From Neptunomonas qingdaonensis (GTDB lineage Bacteria; Pseudomonadota; Gammaproteobacteria; Pseudomonadales; Balneatricaceae): a stretch of 64,000 nucleotides of DNA. Under the pieces are notes generated by a model. The model worked only from the letters and a program-made list of their open reading frames with translations, was not told the origin of the DNA and did not search any database. Shown here one piece after another: positions 26,695 through 35,547 of this stretch. The stretch lies in assembly GCF_900113275.1 (NCBI RefSeq), contig NZ_FOOU01000002.1:372001-436000 (forward strand). Direction: 5' to 3'. The position numbers were made by a program, and so were the translations under genes. Each line of letters starts with the position of its first letter. Position 1 is the stretch's first letter.

Positions 26695-26720
26695 AAAAAC
26701 GGCAGCCGAAGCTGCCGTTT
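26695..26720 (-). terminator. efp terminator, UUCG-type loop
   Basis: Minus-strand AAACGGCAGC pairs with GCTGCCGTTT around a TTCG loop (10 bp), followed by TTTTT. It ends 13 nt before the epmA start, so epmA must rely on readthrough or its own promoter. Confidence 0.88.
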
Positions 26721-26738
26721 CTTAAAACACTCAAAGAA

Positions 26739-27299
26739 TTATGCGCGGCTAACGTATTCGCCGCTGCGCGTATCAATTTTCAATATATCACCCTGCTCGA
26801 TAAACAAAGGCACCTTAACCACGGCACCGGTTGCCAACGTAGCGGGCTTCGATCCGCCCTGAGCAGTATCACCTTTTATACCCGGATCTGTTTCAGTCAC
26901 TTCCAACTCAACAAAGTTGCCTACTGTGACGGCAATAGGATTGTCATTCCAGAGTGTAACCATACACACGTCATTTTCTTTTAACCATTTCGCCGCATCA
27001 CCAACGGCTGTCGCATCAGCGCCGTACTGTTCAAACGTAACCGGCACCATGAAATGATATAACTCACCATCGAAATACAGATATTCCATATCGCGGTCCA
27101 TTACATCCGCACCTTCAACACTCTCGTTTGATTTGAAGGTACGCTCCCAAACACGACCGGTCATCAAATTACGCATTTTTACGCGTGTAAACGCCTGACC
27201 TTTACCGGGTTTAACAAACTCAACATCCTGCATCGTACATGGATCACCTTCAAGCATAACTTTAAGGCCGTTTTTTAACTGGTTCGCGGAATATGCCAT
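26739..27299 (-). CDS. efp: Elongation factor P
   Basis: Relieves ribosome stalling at polyproline stretches. The modified lysine is in VKPGKGQAF at residue 33 (E. coli Lys34), in the loop of the first domain; the C-terminal [19 protein letters not shown] and [19 protein letters not shown] blocks are standard. 186 residues. The presence of epmA and epmB shows the beta-lysylated type. Preceded by a 14-bp tandem repeat in its upstream gap and followed by a strong terminator. Confidence 0.97.
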   Translation of the reverse strand: MAYSANQLKNGLKVMLEGDPCTMQDVEFVKPGKGQAFTRVKMRNLMTGRVWERTFKSNESVEGADVMDRDMEYLYFDGELYHFMVPVTFEQYGADATAVGDAAKWLKENDVCMVTLWNDNPIAVTVGNFVELEVTETDPGIKGDTAQGGSKPATLATGAVVKVPLFIEQGDILKIDTRSGEYVSRA

Positions 27300-27346
27300 A
27301 ATTTTCTCTAATCAATAATTAAGCTAGGATAAATGCACTAGAAACA

Positions 27347-27400
27347 TTTCACTAAAAACATTTCTCTATAAAAATTTCTCTATAAAGGTTTCTCTACCAA
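27347..27400. repeat. 14-bp tandem repeat between efp and epmB
   Basis: Four copies of TTTCTCTATAAAaa-type units begin at 27347, 27361, 27375 and 27389, an exact 14-bp period; copies 2 and 3 share the 12-mer TTTCTCTATAAA. On the minus strand the unit contains TATAGA, a -10-like word, ahead of efp. Confidence 0.85.
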
Positions 27401-27489
27401 AAGAGTCGGGCTAGAAAGGTTTTCACCTCAAAATTGACACCCATTCTACTTGAAAGGAGAATGCGAGCAAAATTGAATTACTCCGGACC

Positions 27490-28518
27490 ATGGCTACGAT
27501 GAACCAAATATCACCTATTCTATTAGAAACTGACTGGCAAACGTCGCTTCGACAGTCTATTTGTAGCCTTGACGAACTACTAATGCGGGTTAACCTGAGC
27601 CATGAGAGCGTCAACGCATGCTCTGAAGCCGCCAAAGATTTTGCGCTTCGCGTCCCCACACCTTATCTGAACCGGATCGAGAAGGGTAATCCTCAAGACC
27701 CTCTGCTCTTACAGATTCTGCCCCAAACATACGAAATGGAGCGTTATCCGGGCTATTCTAACGATCCTCTGCAAGAACGCGACACAAATCCTGCACCCGG
27801 GCTGATTCATAAATACAAAGGCCGGGTTCTGCTTATTCTCAGTGGCGCTTGTGCCATCAATTGCCGATACTGTTTCAGACGTCACTTTCCGTATCAGGAA
27901 AATCAACTGGGTAACCAGCAGTGGCAACAGGTTTTATCTTACCTGAACAATGACCCCAGCATCACCGAAGTGATTTTTTCTGGAGGCGACCCGCTGGCAA
28001 CACCCGATAAACGCTTAAAGAACATGATTAACGACCTTGAAAAGGTTCCGCATATCAAGCGATTGAGAATTCATAGCCGCCTGCCTGTCGTTATTCCGCA
28101 ACGCGTTACTGACGAGCTTTGCGACATATTAAAATCATCCCGACTCAAAATAGCCTGCGTTCTGCACATCAATCATGCGAATGAAATCGACTGTCAGGTT
28201 GCTGATGGGATTGCAAAACTACAACACGCCAACGTCACTGTACTGAATCAGGCCGTTCTGCTCAAAGGCATTAATAACACAGTCGATTGTCTCAAGGCAC
28301 TCAGCGAAAAGCTGTTTGATTACAAGGTATTACCCTATTACCTGTTTGTTCTTGATCCCGTGCATGGTTCGGCACATTTTGACATCAGCGACAATGAGGC
28401 AATTAAGCTAATCACCTTACTGCAAGCAGAGCTTCCCGGCTATTTAGTGCCTAAACTCGCCAGAGAAATTCCAGGCCGCCCCTCAAAAACACTGCTATTC
28501 TTAAAGGAATCTGATTAA
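27490..28518 (+). CDS. epmB: EF-P (R)-beta-lysylation protein, lysine 2,3-aminomutase family
   Basis: Radical-SAM, PLP-dependent aminomutase that makes (R)-beta-lysine for EF-P. The 4Fe-4S motif CAINCRYC is at Cys121, Cys125 and Cys128, followed by FRRHFPY and SGGDPL; the PLP lysine region SKTLLF is near the end. 342 residues, equal to E. coli EpmB; it lacks the longer C-terminus of clostridial aminomutases. An alternative ATG at 27499 is possible. Divergent from efp. Confidence 0.95.
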   Translation: MATMNQISPILLETDWQTSLRQSICSLDELLMRVNLSHESVNACSEAAKDFALRVPTPYLNRIEKGNPQDPLLLQILPQTYEMERYPGYSNDPLQERDTNPAPGLIHKYKGRVLLILSGACAINCRYCFRRHFPYQENQLGNQQWQQVLSYLNNDPSITEVIFSGGDPLATPDKRLKNMINDLEKVPHIKRLRIHSRLPVVIPQRVTDELCDILKSSRLKIACVLHINHANEIDCQVADGIAKLQHANVTVLNQAVLLKGINNTVDCLKALSEKLFDYKVLPYYLFVLDPVHGSAHFDISDNEAIKLITLLQAELPGYLVPKLAREIPGRPSKTLLFLKESD

Positions 28519-28556
28519 ATTCAAGAAAGCCTGATCAGTTCCCCTTAAGCTTATAG

Positions 28557-28592
28557 GTGTATATATGAGTGTATACATGGGTGTATCGAGGG
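28557..28592. repeat. 12-bp tandem repeat, three copies
   Basis: GTGTATATATGA, GTGTATACATGG and GTGTATCGAGGG follow each other without gaps in the spacer between epmB and the next lipoprotein gene. Confidence 0.85.
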
Positions 28593-28659
28593 AAACTCAT
28601 CAATGAAACACGTGTCTACCAACCCGAAATTGTAAAAAGCCTAGGCGCAGGATTTACGT

Positions 28660-29145
28660 ATGCAGTTCATTAAACGATCATCTCTACTTATCACGCTGGC
28701 GCTATTAGCCGCCTGCAGTTCCGACAAAATAGTGCAGGCACCACCCGCACCCGCCCCCGTCTATGTTCCACCACCGCTCATCGCTTTAGAGCTGGCAGAG
28801 CCCAAATCAGAAAAACACCGTGGCCGTGCCGGAGCGTATATTCACTTTTCAAATATATCCTCAGGGACATATCAATACGTTCTGTTTCGCACCACAGCGT
28901 TTGATAAAAATGGCAAGGTTATACGTGCCAAAAAAAGCCGTGATGAAAACGCATACCTTCGCGTAGCGGGCCCTATCTATCCGGGCGAATACAGCAAAGG
29001 CCATTCGTGGAAAAACACCTGGAGCAAAAAGGGTGTTAAGTGCATTGATATCGATCAGATTGAGATTGTCTTCAGTGATGGCAGCGTAGAAGTGGCGCAA
29101 GGCGACACGCTAACCAAACACACTACCGGAAGCTGTGTTCGTTAG
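28660..29145 (+). CDS. Uncharacterised lipoprotein with Pro-rich linker
   Basis: Not assigned to a named family. 161 residues: signal peptide MQFIKRSSLLITLALLAAC (lipobox LAAC, Cys19), a Pro/Ala/Val-rich stalk (VQAPPAPAPVYVPPPLIALE), then a beta-rich domain (GAYIHFSNISSGTYQYVLFR ... IEIVFSDGSVEVAQGD) with two cysteines (VKCIDID, GSCVR) that may pair. Likely outer-membrane, periplasm-facing. AGGA lies about 8 nt upstream. Converges with the DUF1820 gene. Confidence 0.75.
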   Translation: MQFIKRSSLLITLALLAACSSDKIVQAPPAPAPVYVPPPLIALELAEPKSEKHRGRAGAYIHFSNISSGTYQYVLFRTTAFDKNGKVIRAKKSRDENAYLRVAGPIYPGEYSKGHSWKNTWSKKGVKCIDIDQIEIVFSDGSVEVAQGDTLTKHTTGSCVR

Positions 29146-29179
29146 AGGATGGGGCGTCAGTTAAAGCGGGCAAATAAAA

Positions 29180-29205
29180 TCCGGGCAGAATATTCGCTGC
29201 CCGGA
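29180..29205. terminator. Bidirectional terminator between lipoprotein and DUF1820 gene
   Basis: TCCGGGCAG and CTGCCCGGA form a 9-bp stem with an 8-nt loop. On the minus strand it is followed by TTTTATTT; on the plus strand by AGGTCATTTTTT, so it may serve both converging genes. Confidence 0.75.
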
Positions 29206-29208
29206 AGG

Positions 29209-29532
29209 TCATTTTTTGGCAGGCGGCGGCATAACCGGAAAAGCAGTAACATTTCCTTTAGCCTGGCTAATTTTAGCGACACCCTCTTTCTTCACTTCAT
29301 CAATACGAATAATAGACTGCAGTGGAATATAGCTGCGTTCAACCTCAGCAAACTCTTGCTTAAGCTTCTCTTCTCCCGGATCTACCAACAACTCCGAACG
29401 CTGTCCAAATACAAACTCTTCAAGTTCAATAAACCCCCACATATCACTTTGAAAAATTTGTTTGACGAAGACCTCATAAACCTGATCCTGATTTACAAAT
29501 TTGACACGATAGATACTCTCTTCTTCGGCCAT
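29209..29532 (-). CDS. DUF1820 family protein
   Basis: 107 residues, soluble, with the family pattern IYRVKFVNQDQVYEVFVKQI, GFIELEEFVFGQRSELLVDP and PLQSIIRIDEV. DUF1820 proteins are common in gammaproteobacteria and often lie beside miaB, as here (divergent, 152-nt gap). Function unknown; the small beta-rich fold suggests an RNA- or protein-binding accessory, but that is a guess. Confidence 0.85.
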   Translation of the reverse strand: MAEEESIYRVKFVNQDQVYEVFVKQIFQSDMWGFIELEEFVFGQRSELLVDPGEEKLKQEFAEVERSYIPLQSIIRIDEVKKEGVAKISQAKGNVTAFPVMPPPAKK

Positions 29533-29684
29533 AGCCCTTTTATTAACTCCGCATACCCGCTATTAATTTCTAACTGTTATATGGGGATAAAACCGATATT
29601 AACAAGCGCGCCAAAAACTATTAAAACCAGCCCCTATCCAGTACAATAACCGGTCTTTTTGTAAATGATCGAACAAGGTGTGTA

Positions 29685-31025
29685 ATGGCGAAAAAGCTAT
29701 TTATTAAAACTCATGGTTGTCAAATGAACGAGTACGATTCTGCACGCATGTCAGACCTACTCGGAGAAAGCCATGCATTGGAGTTAACCGATAAGCCGGA
29801 AGAAGCCGATGTCCTGTTATTAAACACTTGTTCTATCAGGGAAAAAGCGCAAGAGAAAGTATTTCATCAACTGGGTCGCTGGCGTAAATTAAAGGTAGCA
29901 CGCCCCGATCTGGTGATTGGCGTGGGCGGCTGTGTCGCCAGCCAGGAAGGAGAAAACATCCTCAGCCGCGCGCCCTACGTTGATATGATTTTCGGACCGC
30001 AAACATTACATCGCTTGCCCGAAATGATTGATCTGAGCAATCAGGGGAAAAAAGGGATTGTTGATATCAGCTTCCCTGAGATCGAAAAATTCGATTCTCT
30101 ACCTGCACCTAAAGCTGATGGCGCTGAAGCCTTTGTGTCCGTCATGGAAGGCTGTAGCAAATACTGCTCCTTCTGCGTGGTGCCCTACACCCGCGGCGAA
30201 GAGGTCAGCCGGCCACTTGATGACGTCATTACCGAGTGCGTTGAGCTGGCCGAACAAGGTGTCAGAGAGGTCAACCTATTAGGTCAGAACGTAAATGCCT
30301 ACCGCGGTGCAACCCATGATGACGATACTGCCGACCTGGCCGAGCTGATTCGAAGTGTTGCCGCCGTCGATGGGATTGATCGTATCCGCTTTACTACGTC
30401 GCATCCGGTTGAATTTACCGACAGACTGATTCAGGCATTTGCTGATGTTCCAGAACTGGTTAATCATCTTCATCTACCCGTGCAGTCAGGATCTGACCGC
30501 ATACTCATGGCGATGAAGCGCGGCCATACCGCTCTGGAATATAAATCAAAAATCAGAAAACTGATGAAAGTCCGCCCTCAACTCACCATGTCATCTGATT
30601 TTATTATTGGCTTTCCGGGTGAAACCGAAGCAGACTTTGAAGCCACCATGAATCTGATTCAGGAGATCGGCTTTGATAACTCGTTCAGCTTCATCTACAG
30701 CCGGCGCCCGGGCACACCCGCATCTGATCTGCCTGATACGGTTACAGAAGAGACTAAAAAAGAGCGTTTACAGATTCTACAAACACGCATCATTCAACAA
30801 ACCATGCAGATCAGCCGTCGCATGATTGGCTCAACTCAGCGCATCCTGGTAAACCGCTATTCCAGAAAGGACCCAGGCTTGCTGTCAGGGCGCACCGAAA
30901 ACAACCGGGTCGTCAATTTCAAATGCGACAACCCCAACCTGATAGGCCATTTTGCCGATGTACGCATTCTGGATGCATATCAGAACTCCTTGCTTGGTGA
31001 GCTTATCAGCTCTGAGCTTGACTAA
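29685..31025 (+). CDS. miaB: tRNA-2-methylthio-N6-dimethylallyladenosine synthase
   Basis: Radical-SAM methylthiotransferase acting on A37 of tRNAs. N-terminal UPF0004 cluster cysteines in KTHGCQMN (Cys12), NTCSIRE and GVGGCVA; radical-SAM CSKYCSFC at Cys157, 161 and 164, identical numbering to E. coli; C-terminal TRAM domain. 446 residues. AAGGTG lies 5 nt upstream of the ATG. First gene of miaB-ybeZ-ybeY-ybeX-lnt. Confidence 0.97.
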   Translation: MAKKLFIKTHGCQMNEYDSARMSDLLGESHALELTDKPEEADVLLLNTCSIREKAQEKVFHQLGRWRKLKVARPDLVIGVGGCVASQEGENILSRAPYVDMIFGPQTLHRLPEMIDLSNQGKKGIVDISFPEIEKFDSLPAPKADGAEAFVSVMEGCSKYCSFCVVPYTRGEEVSRPLDDVITECVELAEQGVREVNLLGQNVNAYRGATHDDDTADLAELIRSVAAVDGIDRIRFTTSHPVEFTDRLIQAFADVPELVNHLHLPVQSGSDRILMAMKRGHTALEYKSKIRKLMKVRPQLTMSSDFIIGFPGETEADFEATMNLIQEIGFDNSFSFIYSRRPGTPASDLPDTVTEETKKERLQILQTRIIQQTMQISRRMIGSTQRILVNRYSRKDPGLLSGRTENNRVVNFKCDNPNLIGHFADVRILDAYQNSLLGELISSELD

Positions 31026-31052
31026 CCCCATTGCGGATTGAACAACGCCGGT

Positions 31053-32093
31053 ATGACCTCACAAACAACCCAAGACGTTAAGTTTCTACTGACGCCCTTT
31101 CATGCAGAAGCCCTCGCTAACCTCTGCGGCCAGCTTAATCAACACCTCAAGCAGATTGAATCGCGCTTAGGTGTAGAGATACATAGCCGCAGTAACGAGT
31201 TCCAGGTATCCGGCGAACCTCAACGCGCTCAGCTGGCGGGTGAAATGCTCAAACAGCTCTATCAGGACTCGATAGACGGCACGAGCATTAGCGCCGAACT
31301 GATCCACCTTTTGTTACAACAGTCGGGCATTGAGCAGCGTAGCGGAAACGGTAATAAATTACCGAAAGACGATATCTGCATCCGCACGCGAAAAGCACTA
31401 ATAAGACCTCGCGGGCCAAATCAACAGAAATATGTACGCTCCATTCTTCAGCATGATATCAACTTTGGTATCGGCCCGGCCGGCACCGGAAAAACCTATC
31501 TGGCCGTTGCCTGTGCTGTCGAAGCGCTCGAACGTGAAGAGATAGAACGTATTCTACTGGTTCGCCCTGCCGTTGAAGCCGGCGAAAAGCTCGGTTTTCT
31601 ACCCGGTGATTTATCACAGAAAGTAGACCCTTACCTGCGCCCTTTATATGACGCTTTATACGAAATGCTGGGCTTTGAAAAAGTCGACAAAATGCTGGAA
31701 CGCAACATTATTGAAGTAGCGCCGCTCGCCTATATGCGCGGCCGCACTCTCAATGGTGCTTTTGTCATCCTTGATGAAAGCCAGAACACAACACGTGAAC
31801 AGATGAAAATGTTTCTGACACGTATCGGCTTTGGCACTACCGCTGTTATCACAGGCGACATTACCCAGGTCGATCTACCCAAAGGTACACCGTCGGGCCT
31901 CAAACATGCTATTCATGTACTTGATGGGGTCAAAGGTATTGGATTTACTCATTTTTCGTCTAAAGATGTAGTGCGCCACCCGCTGGTACAGCATATCGTT
32001 GAGGCTTACGACCGCTTCGACCTGGAACAAGAGCAGAACAAAGGTCAGAACCTGGATCAGAATATAAGTCAGAGTAAAGGCGCCCGGGCATGA
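31053..32093 (+). CDS. ybeZ: PhoH-like ATPase YbeZ
   Basis: PhoH-family NTPase that works with the endoribonuclease YbeY on the ribosome. N-terminal KH-like segment (LCGQLNQHLKQIESRLGVEI), Walker A GPAGTGKTYLA, Walker B FVILDESQNTT, and GDITQVDLP. From the ATG at 31053 it has 346 residues, the same as E. coli; a TTG at 31038 is an alternative. The C-terminus carries a Gln/Asn/Lys-rich tail. The stop overlaps the ybeY ATG (ATGA). Confidence 0.94.
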   Translation: MTSQTTQDVKFLLTPFHAEALANLCGQLNQHLKQIESRLGVEIHSRSNEFQVSGEPQRAQLAGEMLKQLYQDSIDGTSISAELIHLLLQQSGIEQRSGNGNKLPKDDICIRTRKALIRPRGPNQQKYVRSILQHDINFGIGPAGTGKTYLAVACAVEALEREEIERILLVRPAVEAGEKLGFLPGDLSQKVDPYLRPLYDALYEMLGFEKVDKMLERNIIEVAPLAYMRGRTLNGAFVILDESQNTTREQMKMFLTRIGFGTTAVITGDITQVDLPKGTPSGLKHAIHVLDGVKGIGFTHFSSKDVVRHPLVQHIVEAYDRFDLEQEQNKGQNLDQNISQSKGARA

Positions 32094-32548
32094 GCTTCTA
32101 CGTAGAGCTCCAAAGCGAGGTCGAAAGATCCGATCTCCCTTCAGATGAAGATTTTCAGCGTTGGGTTGCTTTAGCACTCGAGGGTCGCAAAACTGCAGGT
32201 GAAATCTGCATTCGTCTGGTTGAGCCAACAGAGAGCCAGCAGCTGAATAGCGATTATCGCGGCAAAGAATCCCCCACCAACGTACTCTCTTTTCCATTCG
32301 AAGCCCCTGCAGGGATTCCAATGGATTTACTCGGCGATCTGGCCATCTGCGCAGACATTGTGGCAAAGGAAGCCAGCGAACAAGGCAAGCCTGTGATGCA
32401 CCATTGGGCACATATGGTAATACACGGAACCTTGCATCTTATCGGTTTCGATCATATAAATGATAGCGATGCAGAACAAATGGAAACGCTGGAAGTAACA
32501 CTACTGGCGACTTTAAATATACCTGACCCTTATCAGCAAGGAGTGTGA
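32090..32548 (+). CDS. ybeY: Endoribonuclease YbeY
   Basis: Single-strand RNase for 16S rRNA 3'-end maturation and ribosome quality control. The metal motif HGTLHLIGFDH is present in MVIHGTLHLIGFDHINDSDA, and ESPTNVLSFPFE precedes it. 152 residues (E. coli 155). It overlaps ybeZ by 4 nt, so it is translationally coupled. Confidence 0.96.
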   Translation: MSFYVELQSEVERSDLPSDEDFQRWVALALEGRKTAGEICIRLVEPTESQQLNSDYRGKESPTNVLSFPFEAPAGIPMDLLGDLAICADIVAKEASEQGKPVMHHWAHMVIHGTLHLIGFDHINDSDAEQMETLEVTLLATLNIPDPYQQGV

Positions 32549-32558
32549 AAAAAAAATT

Positions 32559-33395
32559 ATGAGCGAAGGTCGATCGGGACAACCACGAAGTTGGTTTGGG
32601 CGACTTGCCCAAGCATTTTCTGATGAACCCAAAACCCGCGATGAAGTACTGGATATTTTACGGGATGCGGTAGAAGAGAGTGTACTGGATCAAGAAGCCC
32701 TCACCATCATTGAAGGCGCCATACAGGTTGCAGAAATGCAGGTTCGGGATGTGATGATCCCGCGATCTCAGATGACATTTGTTAACGCCGAACAAACACC
32801 CAAAGAGTTTCTGCCACTCATTATTTCTACCGCACACTCACGCTTTCCTGTGCTAGGCGAGAACTCTAACGAAGTCATTGGCGTGCTTCTCGCCAAAGAT
32901 CTGCTACCGATGATCATTGATAACGGCGAAGAAGAGTTCGATATTTACAGTAAGCTGCGTAAAGCAACCTTCATTCCTGAAAGCAAACGACTTAACGTCT
33001 TGCTGAAAGAGTTTCGGGCAACGCGTAATCATATGGCTATTGTCATCGATGAATACGGCGGTATCGCCGGGCTCATCACCATCGAAGATGTACTCGAACA
33101 GATTGTCGGTGAAATCGAAGATGAGCACGATTTTGACGATGATGAAGGCAACATCCGCTTATTTGATGAGAACGCCTATATTGTCAAAGCACTCACAGAG
33201 ATCGAAGATTTTAACGAGTACTTCAATGCCGACTTCCCCGACGATGAGTTTGATACGATCGGCGGCATTGTTACGCATCGCTTCGGACACCTGCCTCGCA
33301 AGGATGAAGAGGTCTCGATACAGGGCTTCACCTTTAAAGTGCTGTCATCTGATAATCGGCGTATTCGCTTACTGCAGGTAAAACGGAAACTATAA
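32559..33395 (+). CDS. ybeX: CorC/HlyC-family protein (YbeX)
   Basis: Cytoplasmic CBS-pair plus CorC_HlyC domain protein linked to magnesium efflux and ribosome maturation. CBS1 around VRDVMIPRSQMTFV, CBS2 around HMAIVIDEYGGIAGLITIED, and the C-terminal domain through GGIVTHRFGHLPRKDEEV. 278 residues (E. coli 292). Oddity: the nearest AAGGAG (32538-32543) is 15 nt from the ATG and a run of nine As lies between, so initiation may be weak or depend on coupling to ybeY, whose stop is 10 nt upstream. Confidence 0.93.
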   Translation: MSEGRSGQPRSWFGRLAQAFSDEPKTRDEVLDILRDAVEESVLDQEALTIIEGAIQVAEMQVRDVMIPRSQMTFVNAEQTPKEFLPLIISTAHSRFPVLGENSNEVIGVLLAKDLLPMIIDNGEEEFDIYSKLRKATFIPESKRLNVLLKEFRATRNHMAIVIDEYGGIAGLITIEDVLEQIVGEIEDEHDFDDDEGNIRLFDENAYIVKALTEIEDFNEYFNADFPDDEFDTIGGIVTHRFGHLPRKDEEVSIQGFTFKVLSSDNRRIRLLQVKRKL

Positions 33396-33405
33396 GCCAC
33401 CTTCC

Positions 33406-34908
33406 ATGAAGCAGCTGACCTTTGCAAAATACCGCGCCCTGATCTCGCTTTTCTGTGGCGCGCTGACTCCCTTGGCATTTGCACCTTTCGATTTATGGTT
33501 GCTGATTCTAATCACCCCCGGCATTCTCTATCTGCTCCTGCAGGACCTATCACCACGCAGGGCGGCCTGGATCAGTTGGTGCTTTGGCACAGGTTTTTTT
33601 GGCACCGGGGTTTCATGGGTATATGTCAGCATTCATACCTACGGAAATGCCTCTGTCCTGCTCGCCTCCATCATGACGCTGGCGTTTGCCATGGGGCTGG
33701 CACTGACATTTGCCCTGCAAGGCTGGTGCTATGCTAAATGGCTTTCACCATCACGCTTTTCAGCGGCTGGCTTTATCGGTATATGGATCCTATTTGAATG
33801 GTTCCGCAGCTGGTTTTTAACCGGCTTTCCGTGGCTCTATCTTGGTTATGCCCTGATCGACTCGCCCTTCAAATTCTGGGCTCCGCTGGGCGGCGTCTGG
33901 CTGTTATCACTGACTGTCCTGTGCTTGTCTATTGGCGTTATTCAACTGATAAAAGCACATCGTACACCCCGACGAATCGCGCTGGCAGTGCTGATCAGCC
34001 TACCCTGTCTGGCACTTATTCTGCCAAAAGACTGGACACAAAGCAGCGGACACATTCAACAGGTCGATATTGTGCAAGCTAATATCCCACAACAGTTAAA
34101 ATGGGATAAAAACTATCTGCCAGAATTTTTGAATATGTATAGTCAGATAACACTGCGGGACACTCAGGCATCATTAGTTATCTGGCCCGAAACAGCCATT
34201 CCATCACTTCTTTCCTCAGCAAAGCCCTATTTGTCTGAGCTGCTGTACCGCTTCGACAAAGACAACCGCTCACTGATCAGTGGGCTGCCGTCTATTGAAG
34301 CCGATAGCGAGCACCCCGACGGCTACCGCGCCCACAACAGCCTGGCAGTCCTCACCGGCAAAACGAATATTTATCATAAACAACGACTGGTTCCTTTTGG
34401 TGAATATGTACCCATGGAAACCTATCTGCGAGGCGTGATCGAGTTTTTCAATCTACCCATGTCGAGCTTCAGCTTACCGGCAGAAACACAGACAACGCTG
34501 CGCATTGGTGATATGAAGATAGCTGCAGCAATCTGTTACGAAATAGCCTACCCGGAACTCGTCAGGCAATTATCTATCCACAGTGACTGGATTCTTACCG
34601 TCTCCAACGACACCTGGTTCAGCCATTCCTTAGCGCCCGCTCAACACCTGCAAATCGCCCGTATGCGAGCACTGGAAAATGGCCGCTGGTTAGTCAGAAG
34701 CACCAACAATGGACTCACCGCGATAATCGATCCCTATGGCGATATCACAGCACAGGCACCTGCTTATCAGCAGGCAGTGTTAAGCGGAAGTATTGAAAAC
34801 AGAAGTGGCACAACACCCTATCAAAAATACGGTGCCGCGCCTGTGTTACTGTTCAGCTTATTACTGCTGGCTGCTTGCTTTATTCGTCGGAAAAAAGGAA
34901 ATTCCTGA
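33406..34908 (+). CDS. lnt: Apolipoprotein N-acyltransferase
   Basis: Inner-membrane enzyme that adds the third acyl chain to lipoproteins. About seven N-terminal TM segments (to residue ~210), then a periplasmic nitrilase-like domain with the catalytic triad Glu262 (WPETAIP), Lys325 (HKQRLVPFGEY) and Cys377 (AAICYEIAYPE); a last TM segment precedes RRKKGNS. 500 residues (E. coli 512). Its end overlaps the end of converging trpG by 29 nt. Its job fits the many lipoproteins in this window. Confidence 0.96.
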   Translation: MKQLTFAKYRALISLFCGALTPLAFAPFDLWLLILITPGILYLLLQDLSPRRAAWISWCFGTGFFGTGVSWVYVSIHTYGNASVLLASIMTLAFAMGLALTFALQGWCYAKWLSPSRFSAAGFIGIWILFEWFRSWFLTGFPWLYLGYALIDSPFKFWAPLGGVWLLSLTVLCLSIGVIQLIKAHRTPRRIALAVLISLPCLALILPKDWTQSSGHIQQVDIVQANIPQQLKWDKNYLPEFLNMYSQITLRDTQASLVIWPETAIPSLLSSAKPYLSELLYRFDKDNRSLISGLPSIEADSEHPDGYRAHNSLAVLTGKTNIYHKQRLVPFGEYVPMETYLRGVIEFFNLPMSSFSLPAETQTTLRIGDMKIAAAICYEIAYPELVRQLSIHSDWILTVSNDTWFSHSLAPAQHLQIARMRALENGRWLVRSTNNGLTAIIDPYGDITAQAPAYQQAVLSGSIENRSGTTPYQKYGAAPVLLFSLLLLAACFIRRKKGNS

Positions 34909-35545
34909 TCAGTTCTTTGCCGCCTTCAGTGGCAAAGGATTCAGGGTGGAACTGAATACCCACGATCGGATAGTCACGATGACGGACGGCCATGACTTCA
35001 AAGTCACCCCCTTGGTGGATTTTCTCGTAGTCAGCAAATTGATCAAGCGTCAGTTCACCGACAACCGAGGTTAATTCCAGACACTCAGGAAAACTCTCCG
35101 CTTCCGCCATCAGTGAGTGATAACGCATCACTTCCAGCTGATCAGGAATACCACGAAAAATTCCCTCACCGTTATGCGTAATCGGGCTGATTTTACCGTG
35201 CATCGGCAGATGTGCTTTCACCACTTTACCGCCGAATTGATGCACTATGCCCTGCATCCCCAAACACACGCCCAACAACGGAGTGGTTTTACCAAAATGA
35301 GAAATAACCTGCGCACACACACCAAAGTAATGCTTATCATCCGGCGAACCCGGGCCAGGTGAAATAATAATGCGATCAGGATTAGCCGCCTGAATCTCTG
35401 ACAAGGTCACCTGATCATTGCGTTTGACGATAATTTCGAAATCCTCCAGGAAGCCTTTGGACTTTTCAGACGTCAGGATTTCGCCAATAAATTGATAGAG
35501 GTTATATGTGAAGGAGTCATAGTTATCGATAATATAAACTTTCAT
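34880..35545 (-). CDS. trpG: Anthranilate synthase glutaminase component (TrpG)
   Basis: Class I glutamine amidotransferase that supplies ammonia to TrpE. N-terminus KVYIIDNYDSFTYNL; IISPGPGSPDD; nucleophile in LLGVCLGMQGI; His/Glu of IQFHPESF. 221 residues from the ATG at 35545; a GTG at 35551 is too close to the GGGGGAG ribosome-binding site (3 nt versus 8-9 nt). The start is 2 nt after the trpE stop. Similar chains serve PabB, but the partner and trpR nearby favour TrpG. 3' end overlaps lnt by 29 nt. Confidence 0.88.
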   Translation of the reverse strand: MKVYIIDNYDSFTYNLYQFIGEILTSEKSKGFLEDFEIIVKRNDQVTLSEIQAANPDRIIISPGPGSPDDKHYFGVCAQVISHFGKTTPLLGVCLGMQGIVHQFGGKVVKAHLPMHGKISPITHNGEGIFRGIPDQLEVMRYHSLMAEAESFPECLELTSVVGELTLDQFADYEKIHQGGDFEVMAVRHRDYPIVGIQFHPESFATEGGKELIRNFLFSDE

Positions 35546-35547
35546 AC

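Noticed and set aside
29149-29649. 166-codon open frame on the plus strand
   Set aside because: Overlaps the DUF1820 gene on the other strand; low-complexity residues and no ribosome-binding site.
31875-32411. 178-codon open frame on the minus strand
   Set aside because: Antisense to the ybeZ-ybeY junction, both certain genes; composition looks like a reverse-frame shadow.
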